Shown: positions 15,063-23,189 of the stretch, in pieces
Position numbering within the stretch: position 1 is the first letter of the stretch
How the letters are laid out: the number at the start of each line of letters is the position of its first letter
Assembly (NCBI GenBank): GCA_028293725.1
Contig: JAQGOE010000264.1
Span: 1-26,320 of the forward strand
Reading direction: 5' to 3'
DNA: 26,320 bases
DNA from: Gammaproteobacteria bacterium
GTDB taxonomy: Bacteria; Pseudomonadota; Gammaproteobacteria; Steroidobacterales; Steroidobacteraceae
Notes under the pieces: generated by a model
Databases searched by the model: none
Told to the model about the DNA's origin: nothing
The model's input: only the letters and a program-made list of their open reading frames with translations
Translations under genes and position numbers: made by a program

Positions 15063-15662
15063 CTACGAATTCCTCCCGGCGGCAAGTTTTGGCAGCAACT
15101 GCCGAAGCTTGCGGCGGCCATGAAACATTCGCGTCTTCACTGTGCTCAGAGGGCACCCAACACTGTCGGCAATCTGTTGGCACGAGTGGCCCTGGCGATA
15201 GCATAGCTCCAACGCCGTGCGCTGCTGCTCGGGCAAGAGTGCGAGCGCGGCATCCAGCCATTCGCACAACTCGTCGTTGCACCAAGGGTCGTGGAGCTCC
15301 TCAACATGAGAATCCGTCGGGGTGGTGGCCGCGCTGTCGAGCCTTCGCAGAGCTTTCAAGCTCAGTATCCGCGCGATGCCGAAGATCCAGGTGGAAACGC
15401 TGGAAGCGTGCCTGAATCGAGCCGCGGACAGCCAGACTGTTGTGAGCGTTTCGCAGCTGAGCTCCTCTGCCAGATCGCGTCGCCGGGTTCGCTTCAGCGC
15501 GAAGGCTCGAATCCGGCCGGAGTATCGCGAGTGAATCTCTGCGAATGCAGCCCTGTCGCCGCAGGCTATTGCGCATATCAGCGCGCGATCGCGCTCATTA
15601 CCGGTTTCCACAGACGGCCAACGCGAGACCGGGGGTGAGCGGCAGGCGACCGGAATCACCAT
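15063..15662 (-). CDS. ECF-type RNA polymerase sigma factor
   Basis: 199 residues from the ATG at 15662; the frame stays open to 15860, but that part covers a non-coding repeat. Region 2 is FAEIHSRYSGRIRAFALKRT ... STWIFGIARILSLKALR; region 4 is LPEQQRTALELCYRQGHSCQ ... VGCPLSTVKTRMFHGRRKLR. There is no C-terminal extension and no neighbouring zinc-finger anti-sigma gene. It would direct polymerase to a small regulon, possibly including the downstream hydrolase or the divergent TonB receptor; this is inference. The region just upstream of its start is one copy of a ~155-bp repeat. Confidence 0.88.
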   Translation of the reverse strand: MVIPVACRSPPVSRWPSVETGNERDRALICAIACGDRAAFAEIHSRYSGRIRAFALKRTRRRDLAEELSCETLTTVWLSAARFRHASSVSTWIFGIARILSLKALRRLDSAATTPTDSHVEELHDPWCNDELCEWLDAALALLPEQQRTALELCYRQGHSCQQIADSVGCPLSTVKTRMFHGRRKLRQLLPKLAAGRNS

Positions 15663-15667
15663 CCCGG

Positions 15668-15823
15668 CCCAGCCACGAATCCGCCATGGACGAGAACGAT
15701 GGAGAGCACACTTTCTCTGACACCCGTCATACGACTCTCCCTGCAAACTCACGAACGTCGCATCATGCAGGCGGCACCGGCACGGGTCCTGTACGAATGG
15801 GCCGTTCGTTGAACGATCCGGCC
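15668..15823. repeat. Copy 1 of a ~155-bp direct repeat
   Basis: By hand alignment this stretch matches 15932-16086 with about 20 mismatches and two small indels over about 155 columns (near 87% identity). It starts 6 bp upstream of the ECF sigma start. Conserved inside are the inverted repeat TGAC-N4-GTCA (near 15718-15730) and a hairpin CGTTC-GTT-GAACG (15803-15815). Confidence 0.85.
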
Positions 15824-15872
15824 ACGTTGGCCGCTCACAGTTCAGCTCAAGAAGCGGCATGCCCGGCGACGA

Positions 15873-15900
15873 GTAGCACAGGCATAGCCTGTGCCGCGAC
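15873..15900 (+). repeat. GTAG-type REP-like hairpin
   Basis: The tetranucleotide GTAG (15873-15876) is followed by a perfect 7-bp stem CACAGGC-ATA-GCCTGTG, then CCGCGAC. This layout is that of GTAG-class REP elements known from Stenotrophomonas, Xanthomonas and Pseudomonas relatives, which are mobilised by RAYT transposases. Only one copy lies in the window and no RAYT gene is present here. Confidence 0.6.
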
Positions 15901-15931
15901 CGACCGCAAGGTCACCGCGACATCGTCCAGA

Positions 15932-16086
15932 CCCATCCACGAATCCGCCATCGACGAGAACGATGGCAACCAAACTGTCTCTGACACCTGTCATACGACT
16001 CTCCGCAAACTCACGGCAGATCGCATCACGCGAGCAGCGCCGGCACGGGTCCTGAACGAATCGGCCGTTCGCTGAACGATCGGGCC
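15932..16086. repeat. Copy 2 of the ~155-bp direct repeat
   Basis: Same orientation as copy 1, offset 263-264 bp, with a 108-bp spacer that contains the GTAG hairpin. The inverted repeat is a perfect TGACA-CC-TGTCA here. The hairpin CGTTC-GCT-GAACG (16066-16078) keeps its stem, and the only change between the copies is in the loop. Confidence 0.85.
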
Positions 16087-16270
16087 GCCTCTAACGCCAC
16101 GTCACCGTCACAACACCTTTGCTACTTCGGTAGCAGTCCCCACGGCGCCCTTTCGGGTGTGCGCCAATGATGGATGGTTTCTTCCTTCCAAATGGAAACG
16201 CCTTGCGCATCTCTTGTCAGCATTCGTGACTACGTGCGCCACCGTTGTGAGCGTGCGACAGGAGGGGGGA
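16087..16270 (+). promoter_or_regulatory. Leader/promoter region of the TonB receptor gene with small hairpins
   Basis: This 184-bp stretch has no convincing gene. It holds GCTAC-TTCG-GTAGC (16121-16134), a 5-bp stem with the very stable TTCG loop, and right after it GGCG-CCC-TTTC-GGG-TGTG-CGCC (16144-16165), a second hairpin with a bulge. The gene's ribosome site GGAGGGGG is at the end (16261-16269). I could not match the layout to a cobalamin, FMN or TPP riboswitch. An upstream in-frame ATG at 16157 overlaps the hairpins and lacks a ribosome site. Confidence 0.45.
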
Positions 16271-19200
16271 ATGTCTGTCAAGTCAGAAGGTCTGTCGCTT
16301 TCTATCCGGACGGCAGTGGCGGTTGCCTTTGGCACCGTCGCGATGTTGTCCTTCACGGCGCCTGTAGCAGCCGCCGATGCCGATGCCACAGGTCCGACGC
16401 CGGCTGCGGCTAGCGCGGACGCGGGCTCTCCGTCCGTTCTCGAAGAGATCACGATCACCGGCACACGCATCAAGCGTAAGGACCTGGAGTCGAACAGCCC
16501 ACTCATCACTGTCGACTCCGCGCAGATCGAGCAGCGTGCTGGCCTGAACCTCGAGTCATACCTCAACCAGCTGCCGAACTACAACCCGGCCCAGACGCCG
16601 ACGACCGACAACTTCGATGTGCAGCCGTCAGCCGTCAATACCGTGGGTATTTCCACCATCTCACTGCGCGGCTTCGGCCCTAACCGCAGTCTGGTGCTCG
16701 TCGACGGTCACCGGACTACCCCCGTCAACGCGCTGATGGTGACAGACATCAACAGCATCCCTTCCGCGATGATCGACCGTGTCGAGATCATCACTGGTGG
16801 CGCTTCGGCGACCTACGGCGCCGACGCCATCGGCGGCGTGACGAATTTCATTCTGAAGAAGAATTTCCAGGGTGTGCAGCTCGACGCGCAGGACGGCATC
16901 ACCGAGGCCGGTGACGGTAACGAGTCACGGGTGAGCGCGCTGATGGGCACCAAGATCGGGGATGGGAAGGGCAACCTGATCATGGGTGCGGAATGGTACG
17001 ACCGCAAAGGGGCGTTCCAGCGTAACCGCGATTTCTATACCCGCAGCTGGACTGACCCCAACGCGCCGCAACAGTCGGCGGCCGGCCCAGTGCTTTTCGT
17101 CCAGGGCTACAATGGCTACGGCAGTGGCACCGCCCCACCCAGTCCTGCCTCGATGGCAGCTGTGTTCCCCAACCGGCCACTCAACGCTGCGGGGGGCCCG
17201 TTGGTGTACCCCTACCCGCAGAGCGGGATTATCCAGAACCTCTACTTCAACCCGGGTGGTGGGATCTGGGCACAGACCGGGCCGATCGGCACCAGCGGTT
17301 TTTCGGGTCCGACTTCAGGGGGTGGCTATGGGCTGCAGAACGCCCTGGACACCACCATGCCGAACAACTCCACGGCGCCTGCGCCGAATGAGATACAAAC
17401 ACTGAAGTGGAACAATCCGTTGGCGTACGTGAGCTCACCCCAGACGCGCTATTCGTTCTTCGCCAACGGCAACTACGATATCACCGACAACATCCAATTC
17501 TACACCAACGCCCGTTTTGCGCAGAGCCGTACTCAAACGCTGCTGCCCACGCCTACTACCGCGACCTTCGGTTGGGAAGCGGATGTGCCGTACAACGCCG
17601 CGACAGACAGCCCGATCAATCCGGCGCTGATGAACTCGACGACGCCCCAGCCGACTTTGTCCGCCATCGCCGCATCCTTTGCCGCCAACCCAACGAGCAG
17701 CAATCCCAACTGGAACCCCAACTTCGTTGCGATCGGTACCAAGGGTGCGCAGCACCCGGTACCCTGGCAGCTGGCGTTGTTGCTGAACTCCCGCAAAACC
17801 GGCGCCACCCCCCTGGCCGGAGGGCCGTCTCCGTGCTTCCCGCAGGTCTCGGCCACTCTGTGCTCGAGCGCGCCCAGCAGTTGGATGTTGAACTACTATC
17901 CCGAGTTCACCGCTCCCCAGCGCTCGACTGTGGACACCTCGTCCTCGTGGCAGATCGAGACGGGTTTCCGCTTCCCGCTGTTCAGCGACTGGACAGGAGA
18001 CATGTACTATTCCCGCGGCCAGTCCCTGAACTATGAGAGCGGCTACGGCAACGACTCCCTGGATCGCCTCCGGGCCGTGATCCAATCCCCCGGTTATGGC
18101 CAAGGCCAGTCGTTCCAGGGCAATCAAAACGGTGCCAATCTCGGGTTTGGCACCTCGGTGCCCAGCACCTGTACCAGTGGATTCTACGGCGCGATATTCG
18201 GTGACAAGGTCGCGCCGTCGGCCGATTGCCAGAACGCCGTAAGCTCAGTGCTGCAGACAATGACTGCCATGCAGCAGGACATCGTCGAGGCGAACTTCGC
18301 GGGTAGTCTGTTCAAGCTGCCGAGCGGCGAGGTGAGCGCCGCGTTGGGCTATCAATATCGCCGCGATTCCGCGCAGTTCCAACCGGACAACTTGCAGGCG
18401 ACCAACTCCTTCCTCGATCAGCCGGTCGGCTTATACCCGCTGGGGACGCTGCAGAGCAACCAGATCACCGCAAAGGACGGCTACGCGGAGCTGTTCATCC
18501 CGGTCCTATCCGATCTCGGTATCTTGAAGAAGCTCAATTTCGACTTAGGTGGACGGTATTCCGCCTACAGCGTCACGACCAACTCGACGACTTTCAAAGT
18601 CAATATGGATGCCCAGCTGGGCCGCTCGCTGCGGTTGCGTGGCGGCTTCAACCGAGCCACGCGCGCTCCGAATCTGGGTGAGCTGTTCCTCGGTGAGCAG
18701 GAGTACTTCGGCGGTGGCGCGCTGTTCGGGGATCCCTGCTCGGTCCGCTCCAACGCGCCTTATGGCGCCGGCGGCGCGACTCCGGACAAGTCGCCCTCGG
18801 GTTCGCCGGCGGGTGTTGCGACCAAGGTCGTCAACGGCAAGGGTGCTGCCGGCGCACAGAGCACCTACCTCCTCTGCCAGGCGTTGATGGGAGCCGCGGC
18901 GCCGATCTTCTACAGCAACTCGAACCAGTCCACACAGGCGGCCGCCGCAACGTTTGCCTGGCTGAATGAGGAAGGCACCCCAAGCTTGCGGTCCGAGACA
19001 GCGGACACCTGGACGGCCGGCTTCGTCTTCAGCAACCTGAGTGACCAGCCGTTGCTCAGCGGCCTGTCGGGGTCGGTCGATTGGTGGCAGGTGCACATCA
19101 ACAACGCAATCGAGTTGGATTCGCCCGACTATGCGAACTACCAGTGCTATGGGACGGTAACCGTTACCGACGCCGCCTCAGCCGCCGCGCAGGCCGCCAC

Positions 19201-19993
19201 GCCCGCCTGTCAGAACGTGAATCGCCTGGCCTCCAACGGCACTCCCGCCACTTCGCTGCTGCAGTACTCGAACCTGGGCTCGATTGGTACCGCGGGCATC
19301 GACGTGAACGTCAACTGGATGGCGCAGCTCGCGGATATGGGCATCAAGCTCCCGGGTGCCTTGACCTTCAACACCCAGGACTCCTTCCTGCAGTACTACC
19401 GTACCAAGCAGTCCCCGGCAAGCATCGACCCCGTCATCAATTGGAAGGACTCGCTGGGTCCGAACCTGGCGGGTACCAACCCGGGTGCGTACGGCTATCG
19501 CCTCTTCACTTCGATCGGCTACGCGCTGCCGTCGTTCAATGTCAACCTGCGGTGGAGGTTCCTGCCCTCGGTGAACACCGCTGAGCACGCCGCCCAGCAG
19601 GGGATCATCGACAACAACAATCGGGTCGCCAGCGGCAGGCCGGGCTCCATTCTCAGCTACATCCCGTACACGGACCTCGCCGCGCCAGCCTGGAGTGCCT
19701 TTGACCTGTCGGGCAGTTGGAATGTCACCAGCGTCCTCCAGGTACGTGCCGGCATCAACAATCTATTCAACAAGCAGCCCGCGGTGATCGGCGTAACCGA
19801 GCCAGGTACCCGGATGACGGGCCGCCCGCCCGGGACGGATCTCAGCAAAGTCTGTAGCGCCGACGCTGCCAAGAAGGGCTGCGTGAACCCCACGACCTAT
19901 AGCCTGCCGAGCAGCGGGGGAGATCTCACGAATTCGGGCTACTACGACGTCTATGGACGGACATTCTTCCTGGGGTTCCAAGCCCGGTTCTAA
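16271..19993 (+). CDS. TonB-dependent outer membrane receptor
   Basis: 1240 residues, at the large end for the family. A signal peptide (AVAVAFGTVAMLSFTAPVAAA) ends near residue 37 and is followed by an Ala-rich linker. The TonB-box/plug start is EEITITGTRIKRKDLESNSP. The plug follows to about residue 200 (LNQLPNYNP, ISLRGFGPNRSLVLVDGHR, IDRVEIITGGASATYGADAI, GGVTNFILKK). The rest is a long barrel ending GRTFFLGFQARF with the terminal Phe needed for barrel assembly. It should import a large or scarce substrate with energy from TonB/ExbBD. The neighbouring dehydrogenase/keto-glycoside operon suggests a glycoside or oligosaccharide, but siderophore-like ligands are not excluded. It is divergent from an ECF sigma gene and followed by a strong terminator. 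Confidence 0.95.
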   Translation: MSVKSEGLSLSIRTAVAVAFGTVAMLSFTAPVAAADADATGPTPAAASADAGSPSVLEEITITGTRIKRKDLESNSPLITVDSAQIEQRAGLNLESYLNQLPNYNPAQTPTTDNFDVQPSAVNTVGISTISLRGFGPNRSLVLVDGHRTTPVNALMVTDINSIPSAMIDRVEIITGGASATYGADAIGGVTNFILKKNFQGVQLDAQDGITEAGDGNESRVSALMGTKIGDGKGNLIMGAEWYDRKGAFQRNRDFYTRSWTDPNAPQQSAAGPVLFVQGYNGYGSGTAPPSPASMAAVFPNRPLNAAGGPLVYPYPQSGIIQNLYFNPGGGIWAQTGPIGTSGFSGPTSGGGYGLQNALDTTMPNNSTAPAPNEIQTLKWNNPLAYVSSPQTRYSFFANGNYDITDNIQFYTNARFAQSRTQTLLPTPTTATFGWEADVPYNAATDSPINPALMNSTTPQPTLSAIAASFAANPTSSNPNWNPNFVAIGTKGAQHPVPWQLALLLNSRKTGATPLAGGPSPCFPQVSATLCSSAPSSWMLNYYPEFTAPQRSTVDTSSSWQIETGFRFPLFSDWTGDMYYSRGQSLNYESGYGNDSLDRLRAVIQSPGYGQGQSFQGNQNGANLGFGTSVPSTCTSGFYGAIFGDKVAPSADCQNAVSSVLQTMTAMQQDIVEANFAGSLFKLPSGEVSAALGYQYRRDSAQFQPDNLQATNSFLDQPVGLYPLGTLQSNQITAKDGYAELFIPVLSDLGILKKLNFDLGGRYSAYSVTTNSTTFKVNMDAQLGRSLRLRGGFNRATRAPNLGELFLGEQEYFGGGALFGDPCSVRSNAPYGAGGATPDKSPSGSPAGVATKVVNGKGAAGAQSTYLLCQALMGAAAPIFYSNSNQSTQAAAATFAWLNEEGTPSLRSETADTWTAGFVFSNLSDQPLLSGLSGSVDWWQVHINNAIELDSPDYANYQCYGTVTVTDAASAAAQAATPACQNVNRLASNGTPATSLLQYSNLGSIGTAGIDVNVNWMAQLADMGIKLPGALTFNTQDSFLQYYRTKQSPASIDPVINWKDSLGPNLAGTNPGAYGYRLFTSIGYALPSFNVNLRWRFLPSVNTAEHAAQQGIIDNNNRVASGRPGSILSYIPYTDLAAPAWSAFDLSGSWNVTSVLQVRAGINNLFNKQPAVIGVTEPGTRMTGRPPGTDLSKVCSADAAKKGCVNPTTYSLPSSGGDLTNSGYYDVYGRTFFLGFQARF

Positions 19994-20009
19994 CGTGTCA
20001 ACAAGGAGA

Positions 20010-20038
20010 GGCGGCGGGCCCGGGCCCGCCGCCTTCTT
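20010..20038. terminator. Strong terminator after the TonB receptor
   Basis: A perfect 24-bp GC palindrome (20010-20033) is followed by a T-rich run (TTCTTT) on the + strand, 17 bp after the receptor stop. The convergent small gene ends at 20038, so the same hairpin may also stop transcripts from the minus strand, though no T-tract is seen on that side. Confidence 0.88.
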
Positions 20039-20508
20039 TATTGAATGCGTGTGACACGCACCCAGTTCTTGGTACCTGTCGTGGCAGTCGACATGTGATA
20101 GGAGCCTAGCGCGCCCTTCTCGATGCGCACGCTATCTCCGACGCGAAAGAACACGCTGACGTCGGATGCTTGTTCCTGACGCCAGACCTGCCCATTCGCG
20201 AGTGAAATGGCATATGTTGCTCGTCCCGCTGCGCGCATCGCCGTGATGCTCGAAAGTAGAGCTGGCTCGTCCCGGGGAGATGTCTCCGGCCGCGCAGCGG
20301 GCGGTAGTGTTTCCCGGCCAAATCCGGCCGTGGAGGCGGCCACCGCGCTCATTCTGTCGATCTGCGAGTCATAACAGTGGACTCGCTCGCTTTCGCTGGG
20401 CAGCTTGCGGCAGGCGAGTAGATTCTCAGGCACCAGCGGCGGGCCCGCGGCACGACACGCCGCGCTGATGAACGACGCCAGAGCTACGGTGGCGAGCATG
20501 TTCTTCAC
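20038..20508 (-). CDS. Small exported protein of unknown function, coupled to the AraC gene
   Basis: 156 residues from a GTG whose last two bases are shared with the AraC stop (GTGA). A signal peptide (MLATVALASFISAACRA) is present. The mature part has ACRKLPSESERVHCYDSQIDR, a Cys pattern (C...R..CYD) that recurs in small exported proteins of unknown function. Its C-terminal half (GQVWRQEQASDVSVFFRVGD, VRIEKGALGSYHM, NWVRVTRIQ) reads as a small beta-barrel-like domain. No named function is known to me. Translational coupling suggests it is made whenever the AraC protein is made. The longer open frame to 20607 overlaps the AraC gene and is less likely. Confidence 0.78.
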   Translation of the reverse strand: MKNMLATVALASFISAACRAAGPPLVPENLLACRKLPSESERVHCYDSQIDRMSAVAASTAGFGRETLPPAARPETSPRDEPALLSSITAMRAAGRATYAISLANGQVWRQEQASDVSVFFRVGDSVRIEKGALGSYHMSTATTGTKNWVRVTRIQ

Positions 20509-21488
20509 GGTCGGTGACTCATGATGTGCTTCTGACAATGCTCCTGGCGGTATTCCGTGGGTGTCATCCCATAATGCTCGCGGAATACCTTGCCGAAATT
20601 CGTACAACTGGCGAAGCCATAATCGAACGCTATGGCGCTCACCGAGCGCGACCGATGCGATGCGTTCGCCAGGGTGCGCGCGGATTCCTCCAGCCGTCGC
20701 CGCAGGATGTACCGGGAAATGGTCTCATCGCCGCGCGTGAATATGGAGTGCACATAGCGCGACGAGGTCGCCAGCATGGCAGCAATGGACTTCGGCGACA
20801 GCTCGCAGTCGCCCAGACGCCTCTCGATGTGGTGCATGATGCGCAGGCGCAACGCTTCCAGGTGCGCGGAGCCCACGGCCTGCGCGTTCGCCGCTTTGTC
20901 GAACGCCGCGGCGGTGAGACTCAACAGCGCGCTCGAGAGATTGTGGCCCGTCGCACGGGCAACATCCAGCTCGCATTGGCGCCACAGCCCTTGCACGAAG
21001 TCGGACAGCATACTGTTGAGATTCTCAGTGTAGGCCATCTTGAGCCCGACCAGCCGCTCCGGCCGCGCGAATTGACGTCGCAACAAGGCGTCAGGCATAC
21101 CAACCACCAGCATCTTATTCGGCGCGTTAAAAGTCATTTGATAGGGACGCGTGGAATCGAATAGCGCGAAATCGCCGACCTGGAGGCTCACCTCGCGGCC
21201 GTCCTGGCAGATCCGGCTGTAGCCCTGTGTTTGAATCTTCAGTAAAAACAGCGGCTCGCACATTTTTGCGACGTGCTCGAGCGTGTGATGGACGACGGCG
21301 GGCGAGGAATGCACCCGCCCTATCCACAGGTCAGACACGAAGGTGCGAGCTAGACTTGGACCAAATCCAGCTAGATCGGCGGTATCCGTGACCGTTGGCA
21401 CCACCGCCTTGTCATGGATGGCATTCCAATAGTCCAGGCGACGATGCGGCGCCTCCTCCGCCGTGCTGAGTAACTCCAATCCTGGCAT
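20505..21488 (-). CDS. AraC-family transcriptional regulator
   Basis: 327 residues from the ATG preceded by a near-perfect AAGGAGGT seven bases upstream; the frame is open to 21581 without such a site. The N-terminal part (about 15-190, RRLDYWNAIHDKAV ... LFLLKIQTQGYSRICQDGRE ... GDFALFDSTRPYQM) is the AraC_binding_2-type cupin domain. The C-terminal 100 residues are the paired helix-turn-helix of AraC/XylS proteins (SPKSIAAMLATSSRYVHSIF and ISAIAFDYGF-type helix SVSAIAFDYGFASCTNFGKV, then MTPTEYRQ). It probably activates nearby transport or catabolic genes on sensing a small molecule. It lies downstream of the dehydrogenase operon on the same strand and convergent to the TonB receptor. Confidence 0.92.
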   Translation of the reverse strand: MPGLELLSTAEEAPHRRLDYWNAIHDKAVVPTVTDTADLAGFGPSLARTFVSDLWIGRVHSSPAVVHHTLEHVAKMCEPLFLLKIQTQGYSRICQDGREVSLQVGDFALFDSTRPYQMTFNAPNKMLVVGMPDALLRRQFARPERLVGLKMAYTENLNSMLSDFVQGLWRQCELDVARATGHNLSSALLSLTAAAFDKAANAQAVGSAHLEALRLRIMHHIERRLGDCELSPKSIAAMLATSSRYVHSIFTRGDETISRYILRRRLEESARTLANASHRSRSVSAIAFDYGFASCTNFGKVFREHYGMTPTEYRQEHCQKHIMSHRP

Positions 21489-21585
21489 CGTCAGTACCTC
21501 CTTGGTGGGAGGTTGTAACAGAATGTGCAAGTGATTCACAACGTCCTGCATGCTTGTTGTGCTCACAGTGGACAGAGGCAACCCG

Positions 21586-21601
21586 AGGTGTCACTACACC
21601 T
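21586..21601. promoter_or_regulatory. Inverted repeat AGGTGT-CACT-ACACCT upstream of the AraC gene
   Basis: Perfect 6-bp arms with a 4-base spacer lie about 98 bp upstream of the AraC start. This is a candidate operator for this gene. AraC proteins usually bind direct repeats, so another dimeric regulator may be the binder. Confidence 0.35.
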
Positions 21602-21617
21602 GTCTCATTCAGGAACA

Positions 21618-21629
21618 ACCGGTCCCGGT
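21618..21629. terminator. Weak hairpin between the DUF1080 and AraC genes
   Basis: ACCGG-TC-CCGGT can form a 5-bp stem about 47 bp past the DUF1080 stop. There is no clear T-tract, so it is only a possible terminator for the dehydrogenase operon. Confidence 0.2.
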
Positions 21630-21675
21630 GTACGACTGAAGTCCTGTTTGCGGAAGCCGTAGGGGATTCCTAGGA

Positions 21676-22503
21676 TCACTGCGGACCCAGTTTGCGCACC
21701 CAGATGTTGCGGAAGCTGATCGGTGGCGAGGAATCACCGTGCGCCTGCAGTTTGATGGGTGCTTCCTGGTAAGGCTTGTACTGGGGGATGCCGCGATACG
21801 TGGTCTCCCCGCTCAAGCGAAAATGGTTCTGCACCAATACCCCGTCGTGGAACACGGTGACGTAGGCGGGACTCGTCACTTTGCCGTCGGCAGCAAACTC
21901 AGGAGCGGTCCAGATGATGTCGAATGTCTGCCATGCTCCGGGCGGCTGCGCGGAGTTCACGAGAGGCGCGGACTGTTTATACACCGCGGCGGCCTGGCCG
22001 TTGACGTATGTTTTGTTATTGAACGAATCCAGAATCTGGATCTCATAGCCGGCGTCACCCGGACCCGTCGATGCCAGGAAAACGCCGCTGTTACCGCGAT
22101 ACTGTCCTTCGCCCGTGATGTTTTTGGGAATACGCCATTCCAGATGCAGCTGGTAGTTTCGGAACGACTGTTTGGTTTCGACGTTGCCAGCCGACTTGTC
22201 CACCGTGATGACGCCATCGGCGACTTTCCAGCCCGCGGGCGAATGATCCTTCGTTGACACCCACTGGTCCAGGTTGCGGCCATCGAACAGCACTATCGCA
22301 TCCGATGGTGGCGCGTTCTCGGTTGAGCCTGGCGTTACTATCGCGGGCACGGGCTCCCACTGTTCCGTCGCCTTCGGATCGGCGTTTGAGTCATTGTCAG
22401 GCGCGGGCGGCTTTTGTGCTTGTGCGGCTGCGCATACAGCACCCAGAATCGCCAAGCTACCCACCAGCGAGACCGCTGCCCTGTCTCTCATTCGTTTGTT
22501 CAA
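21676..22503 (-). CDS. DUF1080 / 3-keto-disaccharide hydrolase family protein, exported
   Basis: 275 residues from a TTG placed six bases after GGAGG; an ATG four codons later and a TTG at 22548 overlapping the upstream stop are alternatives. The signal peptide is AAVSLVGSLAILGAVCAAAQA. The domain runs from about residue 65: IVLFDGRNLDQWVSTKD, GWKVADGVITVD, LHLEWRIPKN, YRGNSGVFLASTGPGDAGYE, IQILDSF, PPGAWQTFDIIWTAP, and ISFRNIWVRKL at the end. This is the full jelly-roll pattern of Pfam 3keto-disac_hyd. The family hydrolyses or processes glycosides whose sugar has been oxidised at C3. It is the last gene of the dehydrogenase operon, so it probably acts on the product of the GMC enzyme. Confidence 0.92.
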   Translation of the reverse strand: MNKRMRDRAAVSLVGSLAILGAVCAAAQAQKPPAPDNDSNADPKATEQWEPVPAIVTPGSTENAPPSDAIVLFDGRNLDQWVSTKDHSPAGWKVADGVITVDKSAGNVETKQSFRNYQLHLEWRIPKNITGEGQYRGNSGVFLASTGPGDAGYEIQILDSFNNKTYVNGQAAAVYKQSAPLVNSAQPPGAWQTFDIIWTAPEFAADGKVTSPAYVTVFHDGVLVQNHFRLSGETTYRGIPQYKPYQEAPIKLQAHGDSSPPISFRNIWVRKLGPQ

Positions 22504-22544
22504 AGGAAACCTCCAAAGTGGGACAGCCCTATAGGCTTGCAACC

Positions 22545-23189
22545 TCAAGCAAGACCAACCTTCTGCAGCACCTCGGGCGGAGGGCCATCGAAATGCGGTA
22601 AAGGTACGTTACCGACGTAGCGCACGTCCTGACGGCCTTGCGGCGTGGTGTAGAACCCACCGGCGGTCAGATCGCGATAGCGCGCGAAGAACTTCGCTGC
22701 CTGAACGAAACGCGGTTTTGCCTTCTCGACCAGGCAGATGTCGTCGCAAATTGCGGTCTGTTGCTGGTGAGAGATCGCTGCGAACGAACTGCTCGGGCCG
22801 TAGCGCGCAGCGGTCTCTGCGTCGAGCCACGCCAACCCCTCGAGGACAATGACTCGATCCAGGCGCTGCTGTTCGTACGGGGCACTGATCCACTCATCGA
22901 TGAAATCGACCACGCCAACTTCAGAGGCGCTCGGCGACGCCGGGTCGGCGGGAATAATCAGGTCGCACAGCACCCTGGTAGTATCCCTTTGCGGCCCGGT
23001 GAGCGTCAGCGGCCACACTTCGCCAGGCTCATAGACCTTGCTCAGGTCTGGATCCGGCCCGTAGCCTCCTCTCACAGGTGAGTCAGGTGCATTGGAGCCA
23101 ACTCCTTGCGCCCCGTACACTACAGGCTGCGGGCCGGCCAGCGCCCCGGCGGCAGCCAGCACCCATTTGAGGGTAGTGCGTCGGTCCAT
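22545..23189 (-). CDS. Gluconate 2-dehydrogenase subunit 3 family protein (Tat-exported small subunit)
   Basis: 214 residues. The start ATG shares one base with the stop of the GMC gene (TGATG). A twin-arginine signal MDRRTTLKWVLAAAGALAG is clear. The body (RVLCDLIIPADPASPSASEV, VVDFIDEWISAPYEQQRLDR, GLAWLDAETAARYG, FFARYRDLTAGGFYTTPQGR, VRYVGNVPLPHFDGPP) matches the subunit-3 family. In gluconate and glucoside dehydrogenases this small subunit carries the Tat signal and takes the signal-less flavoprotein with it to the periplasm. Pairing with the upstream GMC protein is strongly implied by the overlap. Confidence 0.92.
   Translation of the reverse strand: MDRRTTLKWVLAAAGALAGPQPVVYGAQGVGSNAPDSPVRGGYGPDPDLSKVYEPGEVWPLTLTGPQRDTTRVLCDLIIPADPASPSASEVGVVDFIDEWISAPYEQQRLDRVIVLEGLAWLDAETAARYGPSSSFAAISHQQQTAICDDICLVEKAKPRFVQAAKFFARYRDLTAGGFYTTPQGRQDVRYVGNVPLPHFDGPPPEVLQKVGLA

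Noticed and set aside
15545..16075. Open frame on the + strand spanning both repeat copies, with a repeated HESA-DENDG peptide
   Set aside because: The copies differ mostly by amino-acid-changing substitutions and by a 2-base and a 1-base indel, no ribosome site or family is visible, and the left part is antisense to the ECF sigma gene.
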